A DNA stretch of 64,000 nt from Shimia sp. (GTDB lineage Bacteria; Pseudomonadota; Alphaproteobacteria; Rhodobacterales; Rhodobacteraceae): the NCBI RefSeq assembly GCF_022448905.1, contig NZ_JAKVCW010000006.1, positions 1 through 64,000 on the forward strand, in the 5' to 3' direction. Every line of letters starts with the position of its first letter. Position 1 is the stretch's first letter. Both the position numbers and the translations under genes were made by a program. The notes under the pieces are model-generated. The model was given only the letters and a program-made list of their open reading frames with translations. It was not told the origin of the DNA and made no database searches. Shown here in pieces: positions 34,870 to 43,511 of the stretch.

Positions 34870-36021
34870 TTATTCATTCAATAGTTTTTCGACCGCTGAA
34901 ATTGCGGAAAAGGCCGCGCCGTGCACGGTGGATTGTGCATCGCCTCCCAATGCTTCCCCGGCAAAGAAGACCTTTCCGGAAACTGGTGCGAGGATTTCGC
35001 TCAGGTCGTAGGGACTTCTATTTTCCATGGAGTAACTGCCCTGAATGTGCTGTTCCGCATTCCAGTTCTGGACTGCGGCGCCGGAAAAACTGGCTTTGGC
35101 AACGCCTCCGAACATTTCGTTGAGCTCTGAGAGAATGTCGTTCACCAAATCGGCGTTGTTAAGAGCCGAACGGCGTGTCGGTTTCTCCGAGACCGAGAAC
35201 AGTCCAAGGATGTTTTGGCGCGTTGGTTTGCCAAAGACTGCGTCATAGTAGATTTTTTCCGCCCATGTGTCGGCCAGGATGCTGCTGCGCGCACCTTCAA
35301 ACAGCATGTCTGGATAGAAACGCTCAGAGAACTGCAGGAAGGCCTTAAAGCCAGATCCAAAATCAACGTCCTTTAGAGCTGTTAGATTCGGCGGTGTTAG
35401 GTTCTTTGAGAAGGAGATTTGACCGCGTTTTAGGACAGAGATAGGCACAGTGACCAAGATCTTGTCTGTATCAAGTGAGCGACCGTCCTTGAGCCTCAAA
35501 GACAGGCGGTTTCCCTGCTCGGCAACATGCGTCACTTGCGCCCCGAAAGAGATATTTTGCGCAACAGTTGGCAACATGAACCTTTCGAAAAATCCGTACC
35601 AAGTGGTGTCTAAAAACTTGACCTCTTGATAGAAATTGCGAAGCGCGTTGAACTTATTCAGCCGATTGTTGTGCCAGAATTTGTAGGTTTGAGGACGGTA
35701 GTTGATTGTCCGAATGCCCAAGTCTGTTGGTCCCTGTCCTATCATGCGACCAAAGATATTTGGGTCGTCGTGGATCCACTCGGCGCCCAAATCGAGGGGC
35801 ATATCTCCTAATCCCTTAAACCGCTTGACGCGTCCTCCCCAATTTTTGGACGCTTCCAGGATCTGAACTTCAATTCCGGCTTTGGCCAAGTGGTATCCCG
35901 CGGTTAGCCCGGCACTGCCTGCGCCGACAATGGTGACGCTTTGGGGTTTTCGAGCCTGCGCCAAGTGCGGTGCGCATAAAAGTGATGCAATGGACAAACG
36001 AGTGAAAGTTCTGCGGTGCAT
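34870..36021 (-). CDS. Tat-exported FAD-dependent amine oxidase family protein
   Basis: The 383-residue flavoprotein begins with a twin-arginine signal (HRRTFTRLSIASLL, then AQA). The FAD-binding motif is VTIVGAGSAGLTAGYHLAKAGIEVQILEAS, followed by GGRVKRFKG and DLGAEWIH, all hallmarks of the monoamine/polyamine oxidase family; the C-terminal FFAGEALGGDAQSTVHGAAFSA completes the FAD site. The protein is predicted to work folded in the periplasm, oxidising an amine and releasing peroxide. The substrate is unknown. By eye its coding sequence is less GC-rich than its neighbours, suggesting transfer. Confidence 0.85.
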   Translation of the reverse strand: MHRRTFTRLSIASLLCAPHLAQARKPQSVTIVGAGSAGLTAGYHLAKAGIEVQILEASKNWGGRVKRFKGLGDMPLDLGAEWIHDDPNIFGRMIGQGPTDLGIRTINYRPQTYKFWHNNRLNKFNALRNFYQEVKFLDTTWYGFFERFMLPTVAQNISFGAQVTHVAEQGNRLSLRLKDGRSLDTDKILVTVPISVLKRGQISFSKNLTPPNLTALKDVDFGSGFKAFLQFSERFYPDMLFEGARSSILADTWAEKIYYDAVFGKPTRQNILGLFSVSEKPTRRSALNNADLVNDILSELNEMFGGVAKASFSGAAVQNWNAEQHIQGSYSMENRSPYDLSEILAPVSGKVFFAGEALGGDAQSTVHGAAFSAISAVEKLLNE

Positions 36022-36163
36022 TTTTGGCTCACTTTTCTTTCAGTCAAAGAGGCAGGTGGGATCATCTTGCACAATGTTGCTTGGAAAGAATGCGGCATCA
36101 ACATGATTAAAAGCATAGAGATCACGTCATTTCCCAAGGTGAGAAGTTCTTACTGAAGCCGCT

Positions 36164-36721
36164 TCAGTTTTCCCCCAACAACCGCCTAATCCGGCCTTCC
36201 CAGTCGTCCTGCGCCCGGCCGGATTTGCCCATGGCTTGAAAGCCGAAGTAGAGGTGCAGGATCATCTCGGCCAGATCGGCGCGGTGGGTGGGGGACAGGC
36301 CGACGCCCCGCACGTCCAGTACGCCGAGAATCCCCTGTTTCAGGCGGTCCGCCATTTCCTGGGTTTTTTGCGCAACCTTGGGGTTGTCCGGCGCGACCTC
36401 GACCATGGCGTTGCAGATAAAACAGCCGATGCCGGCTTTGTCCGTGGGGGCAAACATCGGCATCAAACAGGTGGTGGCGTCAGCGGCATCGCAGGCCTTT
36501 AGCGCGGCCACATTGGTGGTGACGACCAGATTGTCATAGCGCTCCAGTGTCTTGAAATAGACCGCTTCCTTGTCGGCAAAAGCCTTATAAAAACTCCCCC
36601 GCGTGAGCCCCATGGCGGTGAGCAGATCGGGCAGGTTGGTGGCCTTATAGCCTTGGCGCCAGAAGATCTGCATGGCGCCGTCTATCGCTTTGTCGATGTC
36701 AAATTCTCTGGGGCGGGCCAC
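36164..36721 (-). CDS. TetR/AcrR family transcriptional regulator
   Basis: The 185-residue repressor-type protein has the TetR helix-turn-helix at the N-terminus (AIDGAMQIFWRQGYKATNLPDLLTAMGLTRGSFYKAF). The ligand domain contains GIGCFICNAMVE, a cysteine position that in NemR-like members senses electrophiles, so redox or aldehyde sensing is possible. It diverges from the YHS gene, and inverted repeats lie between them, pointing to control of that gene and of itself. Confidence 0.88.
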   Translation of the reverse strand: MARPREFDIDKAIDGAMQIFWRQGYKATNLPDLLTAMGLTRGSFYKAFADKEAVYFKTLERYDNLVVTTNVAALKACDAADATTCLMPMFAPTDKAGIGCFICNAMVEVAPDNPKVAQKTQEMADRLKQGILGVLDVRGVGLSPTHRADLAEMILHLYFGFQAMGKSGRAQDDWEGRIRRLLGEN

Positions 36722-36766
36722 TAGATTCCTACCTCACGCAATGCTCACGGTCAGTTGATTTGTACC

Positions 36767-36813
36767 ATTTGGTTCCGAATTGTAAATAGTCAATAGGAAC
36801 TGATTGGTTCCAA
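36767..36813. promoter_or_regulatory. GGTTCC/GGAAC repeats, putative TetR operator
   Basis: Between the divergent tetR and YHS genes GGTTCC occurs at 36771-36776 and 36806-36811, each after TTTG or ATT, and GGAAC at 36796-36800 forms an inverted repeat with the second copy. The position overlaps the expected promoters, fitting an operator of the adjacent TetR protein. Confidence 0.45.
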
Positions 36814-36845
36814 ACTCAGATCATTCAACAAAGGGACCTCCCCCA

Positions 36846-37316
36846 ATGAACGTTTTTAAATCTCTGATCACTGGTGCCGCGCTGTCCGTGGCTGTGGCCA
36901 CCTCCGCTTTTGCCGCTGGCGTTGAACTCAACGCGTCTTCCACGGGTCTTGCGATGCAGGGCTATGACCCGGTGGCGTATTTCACCGATGGCGCGCCGAC
37001 CAAAGGCGACTACCGCATCACGTCGAGCTACAACGATGCCAACTACTGGTTCTCCAGCGAAGAGCACAAAGCGGCGTTTGACGCGGACCCAGAGGCCTAC
37101 CTGCCGCAGTATGGCGGTTACTGCGCCTTTGGCGCAGCGATGGGCTTCAAGTTTGATGGCGACCCGGAGCACTGGAAGATTGTGGACGGCGAACTGTTCC
37201 TGAACCTGTCCAAAGATGTTCAGGCGCGTTGGGCCGAGGACATTCCGGGTTTCATCGAAAAAGCCGACACCAACTGGACCACAATCGCAGACAAAGATCC
37301 GGCCAGCCTGCAATAA
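36846..37316 (+). CDS. Exported YHS domain protein
   Basis: The 156-residue protein has a signal peptide ending SAFA and a YHS domain: GLAMQGYDPVAYF, YWFSSEEHKAAFDADPEAYLPQYGGYCAFG. YHS domains occur in metal-related proteins and in many small periplasmic proteins of unknown role. ATG 36846 is the start that gives the signal peptide. It is divergent from the TetR gene and has its own terminator. Confidence 0.88.
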   Translation: MNVFKSLITGAALSVAVATSAFAAGVELNASSTGLAMQGYDPVAYFTDGAPTKGDYRITSSYNDANYWFSSEEHKAAFDADPEAYLPQYGGYCAFGAAMGFKFDGDPEHWKIVDGELFLNLSKDVQARWAEDIPGFIEKADTNWTTIADKDPASLQ

Positions 37317-37345
37317 GCAGTAAGCCACCACTCCCTTGGCCGTTG

Positions 37346-37376
37346 GCCCTCACCGCGCAATCGGTGGGGGCTTTTT
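37346..37376 (+). terminator. Rho-independent terminator of the YHS gene
   Basis: A 10-bp stem (GCCCTCACCG with CGGTGGGGGC, one G-T pair, 6-base loop) is followed by five T. Confidence 0.9.
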
Positions 37377-37429
37377 GTGATCCGAGCAATGATTGACGCC
37401 GGGTGCGGCTTTGTCTAAGAGGCAGATAA

Positions 37430-37518
37430 CCGTTGGGGTGTTCTGCATGGCAGGGCTGAGAATCGCAAATGCGTAAACCCATCGAACCTGATCCGGGCAA
37501 TACCGGCGGAGGGAACGG
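37430..37518 (+). promoter_or_regulatory. TPP riboswitch (THI element)
   Basis: The leader of the thi operon shows conserved TPP aptamer elements in order: P1 closing pair CCGTT/AACGG, the GGGGTG start, GGGCTGAGA at 37453-37461 (pyrimidine-binding helix arm), ACCC, then GAACCTGATC and the ATACCGGCGGAGGGA end. TPP binding would shut the operon. A possible promoter (TTGACG at 37393, CTAAGA at 37415) precedes it. Downstream, TCCC (37551-37554) can pair with the GGGA of the thiD ribosome site, suggesting translational control. Confidence 0.95.
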
Positions 37519-37579
37519 TGTCAAAGACGATGACGTTTTGCCTGCGCGGAATCCCGTTTCGAACTGGGAGGCGTCACGT

Positions 37580-38383
37580 ATGGCCCATATCGCTTTGACA
37601 ATTGCAGGCTCCGACAGCGGGGGCGGCGCGGGTATTCAGGCGGATTTGAAGGCGTTTAGCGCACTGGGCACCTTTGGCACCAGCGTGATCACCGCTGTGA
37701 CCGCACAGAACACACAGGCCGTGACCGCGGTGCACCCGATCCCGCTGGACGTGGTGCGCGCACAGATCGACGCGGTGCTGTCTGACATGGACGTTGGCGC
37801 GATCAAGATTGGGATGCTGGCCACGCCGGAGATCATCCACACGGTGGCCGATGCAATTGAGGACTTCACCGGTCCGGTGGTGCTCGACACGGTGATGGTG
37901 GCGAAATCCGGCGACAGCCTGTTGGCTGAGGAGGCAGTGATGACCTTGCGCGATGTGCTGGTGCCACGGGCCACGGTGATTACACCCAACCTGCCCGAGG
38001 CGGCGGCGTTGCTGAAAGAAGAGTTCGCCACTAGCGAAGAGCAGGTTGTGGCGCAGGGGCAGGCCTTGTGTGCGGTGGGCGCACAGGCGGTGCTGATGAA
38101 GGGTGGTCATGCGGATGGGGACATCTGCCACGATTACCTGATGACCTATGAGGGCACGCAGCTGGAGCTGACCGCGCCGCGCAAGCAGACCAAAAACACC
38201 CATGGCACCGGTTGTACGTTGTCCTCATCGATTGCGGCGGGTTTGGCCAAAGGTCTGGCGCTGCCCATCGCGGTGAAAGAGGCGCATGAGTACCTGCAAG
38301 GCGCGATTGCGGCGGCTGATGATTTGAAGGTCGGGCATGGCCACGGGCCCTTGCACCATTTCCACCGGGTTTGGGGCGCGTGA
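37580..38383 (+). CDS. thiD: Hydroxymethylpyrimidine (phosphate) kinase
   Basis: ThiD phosphorylates HMP and HMP-P to the pyrophosphate used for thiamine phosphate synthesis. The 267-residue ribokinase-fold protein starts MAHIALTIAGSDSGGGAGIQADLK, contains VLDTVMVAKSG and VLMKGGHA, and ends with the phosphate-binding KNTHGTGCTLSSSIAAGLA. ATG 37580 follows GGGAGG. It is first in the TPP-controlled operon; the stop overlaps the thiO GTG start. Confidence 0.96.
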   Translation: MAHIALTIAGSDSGGGAGIQADLKAFSALGTFGTSVITAVTAQNTQAVTAVHPIPLDVVRAQIDAVLSDMDVGAIKIGMLATPEIIHTVADAIEDFTGPVVLDTVMVAKSGDSLLAEEAVMTLRDVLVPRATVITPNLPEAAALLKEEFATSEEQVVAQGQALCAVGAQAVLMKGGHADGDICHDYLMTYEGTQLELTAPRKQTKNTHGTGCTLSSSIAAGLAKGLALPIAVKEAHEYLQGAIAAADDLKVGHGHGPLHHFHRVWGA

Positions 38384-39357
38384 CGCTTTATTCCGTCATA
38401 GGCGCTGGCGTTGCCGGGCTGGCCGTGGCCACGGAGCTTGCGGAGCGTGGCGCCGAGGTGCAGGTGTTTGACCCTGCTGGCCCACCTGGCCCACACGGCT
38501 GTAGCTGGTGGGCGGGTGGCATGTTGGCGCCGTGGTGTGAATATGAAAATGCCGAGGAGCCTGTGCTGCGGCATGGGCAAGAGGCCATCGGCTGGTGGTC
38601 GGCGCATACCAAAGTAACCAAGGCGGGCACACTGGTGGTCGCCAACAAACGTGACCTGCCAGACATGCGCCGGTTTGCTCGGCGCACCGAAGGGTTCACT
38701 GAGGTGGGGCGTGGAAAAGTTGCTGAGCTGGAGCCGGATTTGCACGGTTTTGGGCAGGGGCTGTTCTTTGAAGACGAAGCCCACCTTGATCCGCGTAGGG
38801 CCTTGCAAGACCTGTATCGCGGCTTGGCGGACAAGGGCGCGACGGTGCACGCGAAGATCGCGCCAACCAACCTTGAAAACGCGATTGACTGTCGGGGCCT
38901 GTCGGCGCGCGAATACCTTTATGACCTGCGCGGCGTGAAGGGCGAGATGTTGATCATCCGTGCACCGGATGTGGAGATCACCCGCCCTGTGCGTTTGCTG
39001 CATCCGCGCATCCCGCTCTACATCGTGCCGCGTGGGGATGGCGTCTACATGCTGGGCGCGACCTCAATTGAGAGCGAAGACAGCAGCCGCATCACCGCGC
39101 GCTCGATGCTGGAACTGCTCAGTGCGGCCTATGCGCTCAACCCGGCTTTTGGCGAGGCAGAAGTGCTGGAAATCGGCGTCGATCTGCGCCCGGCGTTCCC
39201 GGACAACCTGCCGCGCATCCGGCGGCTGGGTCGGACAATTTACGCCAACGGCTTGTACCGCCATGGTTACTTGCTGGCCCCTGCACTGGCCAAAGGGGTC
39301 GCCGATCTGGCGCTTCACAACATTCATTCGGAGATGGTCGATGAAGATCGTGCTTAA
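38380..39357 (+). CDS. thiO: Glycine oxidase ThiO
   Basis: ThiO oxidises glycine with O2 to the imine required for thiazole synthesis, replacing the anaerobic radical enzyme ThiH. The 325-residue flavoprotein has the FAD motif VIGAGVAGLAVATELAERGAEVQVFD, the CSWWAGGMLAPWCEYE block, and a C-terminal RPAFPDNLPRI and NGLYRHGYLLAPALA as in the DAO/ThiO family. It starts with GTG in a GTGA overlap with thiD. The presence of ThiO indicates aerobic thiamine synthesis. Confidence 0.93.
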   Translation: MTLYSVIGAGVAGLAVATELAERGAEVQVFDPAGPPGPHGCSWWAGGMLAPWCEYENAEEPVLRHGQEAIGWWSAHTKVTKAGTLVVANKRDLPDMRRFARRTEGFTEVGRGKVAELEPDLHGFGQGLFFEDEAHLDPRRALQDLYRGLADKGATVHAKIAPTNLENAIDCRGLSAREYLYDLRGVKGEMLIIRAPDVEITRPVRLLHPRIPLYIVPRGDGVYMLGATSIESEDSSRITARSMLELLSAAYALNPAFGEAEVLEIGVDLRPAFPDNLPRIRRLGRTIYANGLYRHGYLLAPALAKGVADLALHNIHSEMVDEDRA

Positions 39358-39535
39358 CGGAGAGGCCCGCGACGTGGCGGCCACGGATTTGGCTGGGCTT
39401 TTGGCTGAGTGTGGCTTTTCCGGCCGCGTGGCGACATCACTCAACGAAGAGTTTGTGCCCGCCGGATTACGCGCGGCGCAGACATTGGCGGATGGCGACC
39501 GCGTCGAAGTGGTCGCACCGATGCAGGGGGGCTGA
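39341..39535 (+). CDS. thiS: Sulfur carrier protein ThiS
   Basis: The 64-residue ubiquitin-like protein ends in Gly-Gly, the residue adenylated by ThiF and turned into a thiocarboxylate that gives sulfur to the thiazole. Its sequence MKIVLNGEARDVAATDLAGLL and DGDRVEVVAPMQGG fits the family. The start overlaps the end of thiO by 17 bases. Confidence 0.95.
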   Translation: MKIVLNGEARDVAATDLAGLLAECGFSGRVATSLNEEFVPAGLRAAQTLADGDRVEVVAPMQGG

Positions 39536-39538
39536 GCG

Positions 39539-40312
39539 ATGGGCAAGACGTTTTACGGTGTAGAACTGCCAAACCCGCTGATGCTGGGCACGGCGCAATA
39601 TCCCAGCCCTGCGATTTTGGAAGAGGCGTTTCGGGCCTCTGGAGCTGGCGTTGCAACGGTGTCGTTACGGCGTGAAGGCGCTGGCGGCGCGGGGCAAACC
39701 TTCTGGCAAATGATTGCGGATCTGGACGTGCTGGTGCTGCCCAACACGGCGGGCTGTCACACGGTGAAAGAGGCGGTGACCACGGCGCATATGGCGCGAG
39801 AGGTGTTTGACACCAAGTGGATCAAGCTGGAGCTGATCGGCCACACCGACAGCCTGCAGCCGGATGTGTTCCAACTTGTGGAAGCCGCACGAATTCTGTC
39901 CGAGGACGGGTTTGAGGTGTTTCCCTACACCACCGAAGACCTGATCGTGGGCGAGCGCCTGCTAGAAGCAGGCTGTGAGGTGTTGATGCCTTGGGGCGCG
40001 CCGATCGGATCCGGTCGTGGGTTAAACAACACCTATGCGCTGCGGGCGATGCGGGCGGAGTTCCCCGACGTGCCTTTGGTGGTGGACGCAGGCATTGGCT
40101 TGCCGAGCCATGCGGCGGCGGCGATGGAGCTTGGTTTTGACGCTGTGCTTTTGAACACCGCTGTGGCGCGCGCCGGTGATCCGGTGGCGATGGCCAAGGC
40201 GATGATGGCCGCCGTGGAAGCAGGCCGGATGGGCTTTGAGGCCGATCCAATTGAGGCACGCGATATGGCGGAAGCCTCCACCCCTGTTATTGGAAAGGCG
40301 TTCCTGTCATGA
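39539..40312 (+). CDS. thiG: Thiazole synthase
   Basis: ThiG joins deoxyxylulose-5-phosphate, dehydroglycine and ThiS thiocarboxylate into thiazole phosphate. The 257-residue TIM barrel begins [20 protein letters not shown] and has the Schiff-base Lys96 in WIKLELIG, the [13 protein letters not shown] block and [19 protein letters not shown]. It lies 3 bases after thiS, and its stop overlaps thiE (ATGA). Confidence 0.96.
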   Translation: MGKTFYGVELPNPLMLGTAQYPSPAILEEAFRASGAGVATVSLRREGAGGAGQTFWQMIADLDVLVLPNTAGCHTVKEAVTTAHMAREVFDTKWIKLELIGHTDSLQPDVFQLVEAARILSEDGFEVFPYTTEDLIVGERLLEAGCEVLMPWGAPIGSGRGLNNTYALRAMRAEFPDVPLVVDAGIGLPSHAAAAMELGFDAVLLNTAVARAGDPVAMAKAMMAAVEAGRMGFEADPIEARDMAEASTPVIGKAFLS

Positions 40313-40905
40313 GCCTGCATAAGTTTTATCCGATTTTTGACGATGTCAGTTGGCTCAAGCGCATGCTGCCGCTTGGCATCAAACTGGTGCAACTGCGCAT
40401 CAAGGATGCCAGTGACGACCATGTGCGGGCGCAGATTGTCGAAGGTCAGGCGCTGTGTCGCGAACACGGCTGCGTGCTGGTGATCAATGATTACTGGCAG
40501 GCGGCGATTGATCTGGGCTGCGACTGGATTCACCTCGGTCAGGAAGATTTGGACGAAGCCGATCTGAAAGCGATCCGCGCAGCGGGCCTCAAGATGGGCG
40601 TGTCGACCCACGATGATGACGAGTTGGAACGCGTGCTGGCCTTCGCGCCGGATTATGTCGCGCTGGGGCCGGTTTACCCAACCATCCTGAAAAAGATGAA
40701 ATGGCATCAGCAGGGCCTGCCGCGTGTGACCGAGTGGAAAGCGCGTGTGGGCGCGGTGCCGTTGGTGGGCATTGGTGGCATGTCAGTGGAACGCGCGCCG
40801 GGTGTGTTTGAGGCCGGGGCGGATATAGTCTCTGCGGTCACCGACATCACACTGAACCACGATCCAGAAGGCCGCGTGCGCCAGTGGCTGGAGGTCTGCA
40901 AGTGA
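40309..40905 (+). CDS. thiE: Thiamine phosphate synthase
   Basis: ThiE couples HMP-pyrophosphate with thiazole phosphate to thiamine phosphate. The 198-residue protein shows VQLRIKD near the start, [10 protein letters not shown], the [14 protein letters not shown] block and [12 protein letters not shown]; the substrate-binding sites look intact, although the chain is slightly shorter than in E. coli (about 210). Both ends overlap neighbours by 4 bases. Confidence 0.93.
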   Translation: MSLHKFYPIFDDVSWLKRMLPLGIKLVQLRIKDASDDHVRAQIVEGQALCREHGCVLVINDYWQAAIDLGCDWIHLGQEDLDEADLKAIRAAGLKMGVSTHDDDELERVLAFAPDYVALGPVYPTILKKMKWHQQGLPRVTEWKARVGAVPLVGIGGMSVERAPGVFEAGADIVSAVTDITLNHDPEGRVRQWLEVCK

Positions 40906-41867
40906 GCCGCTATGCGCGCCAAATGATATTGCCCGAGGTGGGTGCAGATGGGCAGGTGGCGCTGACCACGGCCCATGTGTTGGTCATTGGCGCGGGCGGT
41001 CTGGCGGCAAGTGCGCTGCCTTTGCTGGCAGGGGCTGGCGTGGGGCGCATCACGATTGTTGATGGCGACACGGTGGAACTGTCCAACCTGCATCGTCAGA
41101 CGATGTTTACCGAAGGCGATCAGGGGAAGCCTAAGGCGGAAGTGGCCGCTGCACGCTGTCAGGCGATCAATGGCGAGATCACTGTTGAGGCTGAGGTGGC
41201 CAAGATGACCCCGGCCAATGCGCCAACGCTGCTCAACGGTGTCACTTTGGTGATGGATTGCGCCGACAGCTACGCGGTGAGCTACACGTTGAGCGATCTG
41301 TGTTTGGCAGAGAACATCCCGCTGATCACAGGCTCGGCGTTGGCTCTGTCGGGCTATGCGGCGGGTGTTTGCGGCGGCGCGCCGTCATTGCGCGCGTTGT
41401 TCCCGGAGGCCCCGGAAAGCGGGGCAAGCTGTGCAACCGCAGGCGTGATGGGGCCGGTGGTGGCCTTGATTGGCGCGATGCAGACGCAGATGGCGCTGGC
41501 CGTCTTGATGGGGCATCAACCGAGCCCGTTGGGGCAAATGGTGCAGTTTGACGCGCGTTCCATGCGCAGCGCGCCGTTTCGGTTTGATATCGCGCCGGAG
41601 CCGGAGGTGGCCTTTGAGTTTGTGGTGCCGGAGATGCTCAGCGAGGCTGACACAATTGTCGAGCTGCGCGGGCCTGAGGAAGCGCCAGAGCCGGCACATC
41701 CGGACGCGATCCGCCTTTTGCCGGATCAGTTGAAAGAGAACCTGCCAATCGCCGAGGGGCGGCTGGCTTTGTGCTGTGCAACGGGGCTGCGGTCCTGGCG
41801 TGCGGCGGAATTCACCCAAGAGATTTGGCCCGGCGAGATTGTTCTTGTCGCGGCATCTGCTTCTTAG
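40902..41867 (+). CDS. thiF: ThiF adenylyltransferase with C-terminal rhodanese-like part
   Basis: The 321-residue E1-like enzyme adenylates the C-terminus of ThiS. It starts with GTG overlapping the thiE stop ([13 protein letters not shown]), and has the ATP-binding VLVIGAGGLAASALPLLAGAGVG, the SNLHRQTMF block and VMDCADSYAVSYTLSD. The C-terminal 60 residues look like a reduced rhodanese domain with CCATGLRSWRAA, the place of the persulfide Cys, as in ThiF/MoeB-rhodanese fusions. It could serve as sulfur relay for ThiS in place of ThiI. Confidence 0.92.
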   Translation: MSRYARQMILPEVGADGQVALTTAHVLVIGAGGLAASALPLLAGAGVGRITIVDGDTVELSNLHRQTMFTEGDQGKPKAEVAAARCQAINGEITVEAEVAKMTPANAPTLLNGVTLVMDCADSYAVSYTLSDLCLAENIPLITGSALALSGYAAGVCGGAPSLRALFPEAPESGASCATAGVMGPVVALIGAMQTQMALAVLMGHQPSPLGQMVQFDARSMRSAPFRFDIAPEPEVAFEFVVPEMLSEADTIVELRGPEEAPEPAHPDAIRLLPDQLKENLPIAEGRLALCCATGLRSWRAAEFTQEIWPGEIVLVAASAS

Positions 41868-41883
41868 AACGAGAGGAAACGTG

Positions 41884-42831
41884 ATGAAGCACCTACTCGC
41901 AGCTGTGGCCCTGATGGCCGCAACCCCCGCCATGGCGGCAGACAAAATGACCCTTCTGCTGGATTGGTTCATCAACCCCGACCACGGCCCGATCATCGTC
42001 GCCGCAGAAAACGGCTACTTCGAAGAAGTTGGCCTTGAGGTTGAGATTGTGCCACCGGCCGATCCGTCTATGCCTCCGCGCCTTGTGGCCGCGGGCCAAG
42101 CTGATTTGGCGGTGTCCTACCAGCCGCAACTGCACCTGCAGATCCACGAAGGTCTGCCGTTGAAGCGTGTTGGCACGCTGGTGGCAACTCCGCTGAACTG
42201 CCTGTTGGTTCTGGAAGACGGTCCGATCAAAACTCCGGCGGATTTGAAAGGCAAGAAAGTTGGCTTCTCCGTGGCTGGCGTGGAAGAAGCCGTGCTGGGC
42301 GCGGTTTTGGGCAAGTATGGCGTGTCCACCGATGACATCGAGCTGGTGAACGTGAACTTCTCCCTGTCCCCATCGCTGATGTCTGGTCAGGTGGACGCGG
42401 TGATCGGTGCGTATCGGAATTTTGAGCTGAACCAGATGGACATCGAAGGCCGTCCGGGCACCTGCTTCTACATCGAAGAAGAGGGCGTGCCATCTTATGA
42501 CGAGCTGATCTATGTGGCCAACCCAGATACCATGGATGCGGACAAAGTGGCGCGTTTCATGGCGGCAACCGAAAAAGCGACGCAGTACATCGTGAACAAT
42601 CCGGTCAAAAGCTGGGAAATTTTCTCTGCCACGTCCACCGAACTTCAGGACGAGCTGAACGAGCGCGCATGGGCTGACACGTTGCCACGCTTTGCCTTGC
42701 GCCCAGCGGGCTATGACGCCGGTCGTTACGTGCGCTTTGAGCAGTTCCTCAAGGACAGCGGCATGATCCCGTCGATCAACCCAGTTGAGGCGATCACCAT
42801 TGACGTGACCGCCCCGGCGATGGGCCAATAA
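41884..42831 (+). CDS. thiY: Pyrimidine-precursor ABC transporter binding protein ThiY
   Basis: The 315-residue periplasmic protein has a signal peptide (AATPAMAA) and the NMT1/THI5-like fold: LLLDWFINPDHGPIIVAAENGYFEE, DPSMPPRLVAAGQADLAVSYQPQL, then GKKVGFSVAG. ThiY binds formylaminopyrimidine or related HMP precursors and delivers them to ThiXZ. ATG 41884 follows AGAGGAAACG. The ATPase, permease and TenA genes follow, in the layout known for thiamine salvage systems. Confidence 0.93.
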   Translation: MKHLLAAVALMAATPAMAADKMTLLLDWFINPDHGPIIVAAENGYFEEVGLEVEIVPPADPSMPPRLVAAGQADLAVSYQPQLHLQIHEGLPLKRVGTLVATPLNCLLVLEDGPIKTPADLKGKKVGFSVAGVEEAVLGAVLGKYGVSTDDIELVNVNFSLSPSLMSGQVDAVIGAYRNFELNQMDIEGRPGTCFYIEEEGVPSYDELIYVANPDTMDADKVARFMAATEKATQYIVNNPVKSWEIFSATSTELQDELNERAWADTLPRFALRPAGYDAGRYVRFEQFLKDSGMIPSINPVEAITIDVTAPAMGQ

Positions 42832-43511
42832 TGAGCGCTCAAAACTATGGCCGTGCCTTTGCGCTGATGCGTGAGGCGGCAGGCGAGGCATGGGGGGAGT
42901 ATACCCGCCATGCCTTTGTTGAAGGGCTGCGCGATGGTTCGCTGCCGAATGCGGCGTTTCTGCATTACCTGCGGCAGGATTATGTGTTCCTGATCCACTT
43001 CTCCCGCGCCTGGGCGCTGGCGGTGGTGAAATCGGAAACCCATGAGGAAATGCTGGGCGCGGTCGCAACTGTGAATGCGCTGGTGGCCGAAGAAATGCAG
43101 CTGCACGTGGGCATCTGCGAGGCCGCAGGCATACCGCAGGAAGAGCTGTTTGCCACGCCTGAGCGCGCAGAAAACCTCGCTTACACACGCTATGTGCTGG
43201 AGGCAGGCTATTCCGGCGATCTGTTGGATCTGCTGGCCGCTTTGGCGCCTTGCGTGATGGGCTATGGCGAGATTGGCGCGCGGTTGGGCGTTGAGAAAAC
43301 CTCCGACACCTACGCCGACTGGATCAACACCTATGCGGGCGAAGGTTATCAGGGCGACTGTGTTGCCGTGGGTCAACTGCTTGATGGCGCGCTGGAGCGA
43401 CGTTTGGGCAAGGACTTTGAAAACAGCCCGCGCTTTGCCGCGCTGTGTGACAAGTTCCGCATGGCCACTGAGCTGGAAGTGAACTTCTGGCAGATGGGCC
43501 TGACCCCATGA
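42831..43511 (+). CDS. tenA: Aminopyrimidine aminohydrolase TenA (thiaminase II)
   Basis: TenA hydrolyses aminomethyl-pyrimidine, a breakdown product of thiamine, to HMP. The 226-residue helical protein has the family's EAWGEYTRHAFVEGLRDGSLPNAAFLHYLRQDYVFLIHFSRA, the active-site Cys in LAPCVMGYGEIG, and the late Glu in MATELEVNFWQMGL. It starts in the TAATG junction after thiY, so import and hydrolysis of the pyrimidine are linked. ThiD, at the operon start, then phosphorylates the product. Confidence 0.94.
   Translation: MSAQNYGRAFALMREAAGEAWGEYTRHAFVEGLRDGSLPNAAFLHYLRQDYVFLIHFSRAWALAVVKSETHEEMLGAVATVNALVAEEMQLHVGICEAAGIPQEELFATPERAENLAYTRYVLEAGYSGDLLDLLAALAPCVMGYGEIGARLGVEKTSDTYADWINTYAGEGYQGDCVAVGQLLDGALERRLGKDFENSPRFAALCDKFRMATELEVNFWQMGLTP

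Noticed and set aside
41893-43188. A 431-codon open frame antisense to thiY and tenA
   Set aside because: Complement-frame artefact; both sense genes have complete family motifs and overlapping starts.
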